Shown here: positions 62,224 through 64,000 of the stretch, in pieces
Layout: each line of letters starts with the position of its first letter
Position numbering within the stretch: position 1 is the first letter of the stretch
Source: Sphingobacterium siyangense
GTDB lineage: Bacteria; Bacteroidota; Bacteroidia; Sphingobacteriales; Sphingobacteriaceae
DNA: 64,000 nucleotides
Direction of reading: 5' to 3'
Assembly (NCBI RefSeq): GCF_007830445.1
Contig: NZ_VLKR01000004.1
Span: 53,594 to 117,593 of the forward strand
Program-made: the position numbers and the translations under genes
The notes under the pieces: generated by a model
Database searches by the model: none
Seen by the model: the letters and a program-made list of their open reading frames with translations, nothing else
Told to the model about the DNA's origin: nothing

Positions 62224-63879
62224 CTACCTGAATTTATCTTCACGGTCGACAAACAATTTATCCAGAAAAAGATATCTGTTCCGAAATTCCTCAGCAGACG
62301 CCTTCACCTCAATATTCAAATTCAGAATATTCATACGTTTATCTTTTGCTGTTGTTTTCGGCCAGGTTGCGAGCCCTTTTCCATTTGGATCGCCCGTCTT
62401 GATAAAATTAATAAAGTACTGCTGACCAAGTTTTGATACCTTGTAATCGTCTTCCGTCCATGCAAAGACATCATTGCTCTGCAGATTTCCCAATAAATAT
62501 TCAATATCACTCGCATGGAAAGCACCCGGTAGGGGCTGTGGGCTTTTTTCCTTAGCTTCCTGCGCAGATTTCTTGGTAATTCCCCCGGCAAGCCCGGTTT
62601 GTGCATCGCGGTATGCCGGTTGCATGGGTGGCCGCGGTTTACCGAATATATAAACGAAGACTGGCTGACCGCTATTTCTTCGTTGCAAATCAAGCCATTT
62701 CCAAGTACTATAAACGATAAAATTATCGCTACCTAAGGCAGTTGCTGACCGAATGACTTCCGCCTCTGTCTTTCCAGGATAAAGCGTGAGCACTTCGTCA
62801 GCCTGAACGCCATATTGCGCTCTTACCAACTTTTCATAATTCTCCGGAGATGGATACAATTTACCCATGTAGGCGGTATATGGAGCTTCCGTAGACGTCC
62901 AGCCTGCAAGTAGCGGGACTTTAGACTGTTCCCCGGCCTCAAAAATAGCCAAAGGAGTTTTAGGCAGAAAATAGCCGTCAACAATCAAACGGGTCGCAAA
63001 GGCCCCCGGTTCGCTGGCTTTATCAAGGAGTTCGCCCGCAGGAATTTTACGCAGTTGATCAAGCCCCTCGGCATTTATGCGCGTTGCAAACGCAGTCCCC
63101 TGTTGCTCTTGCTCAGTAATAGAGGCCGTGCCATACCGCAAGTTAAAAACACTTCCGCTCTGACCGATAGCACGTTTAAATAATCCTTTGCACAACGGAC
63201 TCGTCATCTGGGCAGAAACAGACATACTCCCTGCCGACTCACCACCGATGGTGACGGCATCGGGATCCCCACCAAATGCAGCAATATTTTTCTTGACCCA
63301 AACCAAAGCTGCATGCTGATCCAGCAGTCCATAATTTCCGGAAGCATGTTTCGGCGATTCCTCGGTTAATGCTGGATGCGCAAAAAAGCCAAAGATACCA
63401 AGGCGATAGTTGACAGTAACAACAATAAGACCTTCTTTGGCAAAACTTTCACCATCATAGCGATTTTCCGATCCATCACCAGCATTGAAACCTCCGCCGT
63501 AAAAATAAACTAAAACAGGAAGTTTACCTGAACCAAGATTCTTTGGACGCCATACATTCAGGTAGAGACAGTCTTCACTGATGCCTGGTGACCGAAATCG
63601 CATGTCCCCATAGATCGGTTTCTGCATCGGAGAATAACCAAAATGATCTGCTTTACGAATGCCAGACCAATGTTCAGCAGCTTGCGGTTCTTTCCACCTC
63701 AGGTCACCTACTGGCGGTTTTGCAAAAGGAATCCCTCGAAAGGACTCTACCCCGCTTGACAAAGTAATTCCTTCTAATATCCCCTCTTCAACTTTTACCT
63801 GAGGCATTTGTGCGAAAACAAATGATGCAACCAAAAGCTGAACAACAGTAAAAAAAATATTTTTCATCATAACATCCAT
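62224..63879 (-). CDS. Secreted type B carboxylesterase
   Basis: A 551-residue exported esterase of the cholinesterase/para-nitrobenzyl esterase family. The signal peptide is best seen from the Met at residue 5 (MKNIFFTVVQLLVASFVFAQ), so 63867 may be the true start. Motifs are FRGIPFAKPPVGDLRWKEPQ, SEDCLYLNVW, YFYGGGFNAGDGSE (oxyanion hole), NYRLGIFGFFAHP, the nucleophile elbow GGESAGSMS, a Glu/Asp region near VDGYFLPKTP and FHASDIEYLLGN, giving the catalytic His. It hydrolyses carboxyl esters, with unknown substrate. A (CTTG)n repeat begins 80 bp upstream of its start and may influence expression. Confidence 0.93.
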   Translation of the reverse strand: MDVMMKNIFFTVVQLLVASFVFAQMPQVKVEEGILEGITLSSGVESFRGIPFAKPPVGDLRWKEPQAAEHWSGIRKADHFGYSPMQKPIYGDMRFRSPGISEDCLYLNVWRPKNLGSGKLPVLVYFYGGGFNAGDGSENRYDGESFAKEGLIVVTVNYRLGIFGFFAHPALTEESPKHASGNYGLLDQHAALVWVKKNIAAFGGDPDAVTIGGESAGSMSVSAQMTSPLCKGLFKRAIGQSGSVFNLRYGTASITEQEQQGTAFATRINAEGLDQLRKIPAGELLDKASEPGAFATRLIVDGYFLPKTPLAIFEAGEQSKVPLLAGWTSTEAPYTAYMGKLYPSPENYEKLVRAQYGVQADEVLTLYPGKTEAEVIRSATALGSDNFIVYSTWKWLDLQRRNSGQPVFVYIFGKPRPPMQPAYRDAQTGLAGGITKKSAQEAKEKSPQPLPGAFHASDIEYLLGNLQSNDVFAWTEDDYKVSKLGQQYFINFIKTGDPNGKGLATWPKTTAKDKRMNILNLNIEVKASAEEFRNRYLFLDKLFVDREDKFR

Positions 63880-63959
63880 TTAAAACTCTATGGGTTTTTT
63901 TCTTACAGTTAAAATACAAAATAAAACTTATACCGTCATGATATTCTGTTATTTCAGCA

Positions 63960-64000
<41 letters not shown>

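Overview
The window is A+T-rich chromosomal DNA from a member of the Bacteroidota, most probably the family Sphingobacteriaceae (Sphingobacterium-like). The evidence is a GLPGLI-family protein next to a TonB-dependent outer-membrane receptor, DUF3667 and DUF2625 proteins, many lipoproteins and secreted glycosidases, weak Shine-Dalgarno signals, and TAnnTTTG-type promoter boxes (at 9952-9959 and, on the minus strand, 43887-43894). The genus is inferred; no rRNA or tRNA gene was seen, and no CRISPR array, insertion sequence or prophage.

Layout. 1-5.3 kb (minus strand): a truncated serine hydrolase, DUF2625, a membrane-anchored unknown, a SanA-like DUF218 protein and a secreted endonuclease/exonuclease/phosphatase. 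5.3-9.5 kb: a decayed fragment, a membrane-SRPBCC/DUF5519 pair, the SelO AMPylase and a membrane protein. 9.5-10.9 kb: a MerR regulator divergent from an alpha/beta hydrolase with a near-perfect operator between them. 11-14.8 kb: an operon of small Cys-containing secreted protein, GLPGLI protein and TonB-dependent receptor. 15-22.4 kb: a membrane protein behind a perfect 32-bp palindrome, a stomatin-like protein, a metalloprotease with an NPCBM domain, alkyladenine glycosylase, a SpoIIAA-like protein and unknowns. 22.9-26.8 kb: a large SF2 helicase with two apparent membrane segments, a SUKH (SMI1/KNR4) protein and a membrane-anchored glutathione peroxidase.

27-35.9 kb: a GH71/99-like lipoprotein, an SMP-30-like beta-propeller, a heterodimeric ABC exporter with one degenerate ATP site, an SDR/AraC pair and a YtxH protein. 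36-42.4 kb: an AraC regulator with a membrane protein, an (alpha/alpha)6 glycosidase and a tandem GH43 enzyme, all without SusC/SusD. 42.6-47.6 kb: a MarR regulator with a 40-bp palindromic operator and two small genes downstream, a DUF3667 protein, and an AAA+ (ChlI/MoxR-like) plus VWA pair. 47.8-56.5 kb: a beta-helix lipoprotein, DUF1801, a methyltransferase, an AraC regulator, a serine hydrolase, an unknown membrane protein and a lipoprotein hydrolase.

56.5-61.9 kb holds the most distinctive system: a tightly overlapping seven-gene minus-strand operon, in transcription order FAD oxidoreductase, methyltransferase, type III polyketide synthase, FabZ-like dehydratase, FabF-like ketosynthase, acyl carrier protein and phosphopantetheinyl transferase. 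It reads as a self-contained pathway that builds an acyl chain on its own carrier protein, passes it to a type III PKS, and methylates and oxidises the product. The window ends with a type B carboxylesterase and, upstream of it, a (CTTG)n tetranucleotide repeat that runs off the right edge and could be a phase-variation tract.
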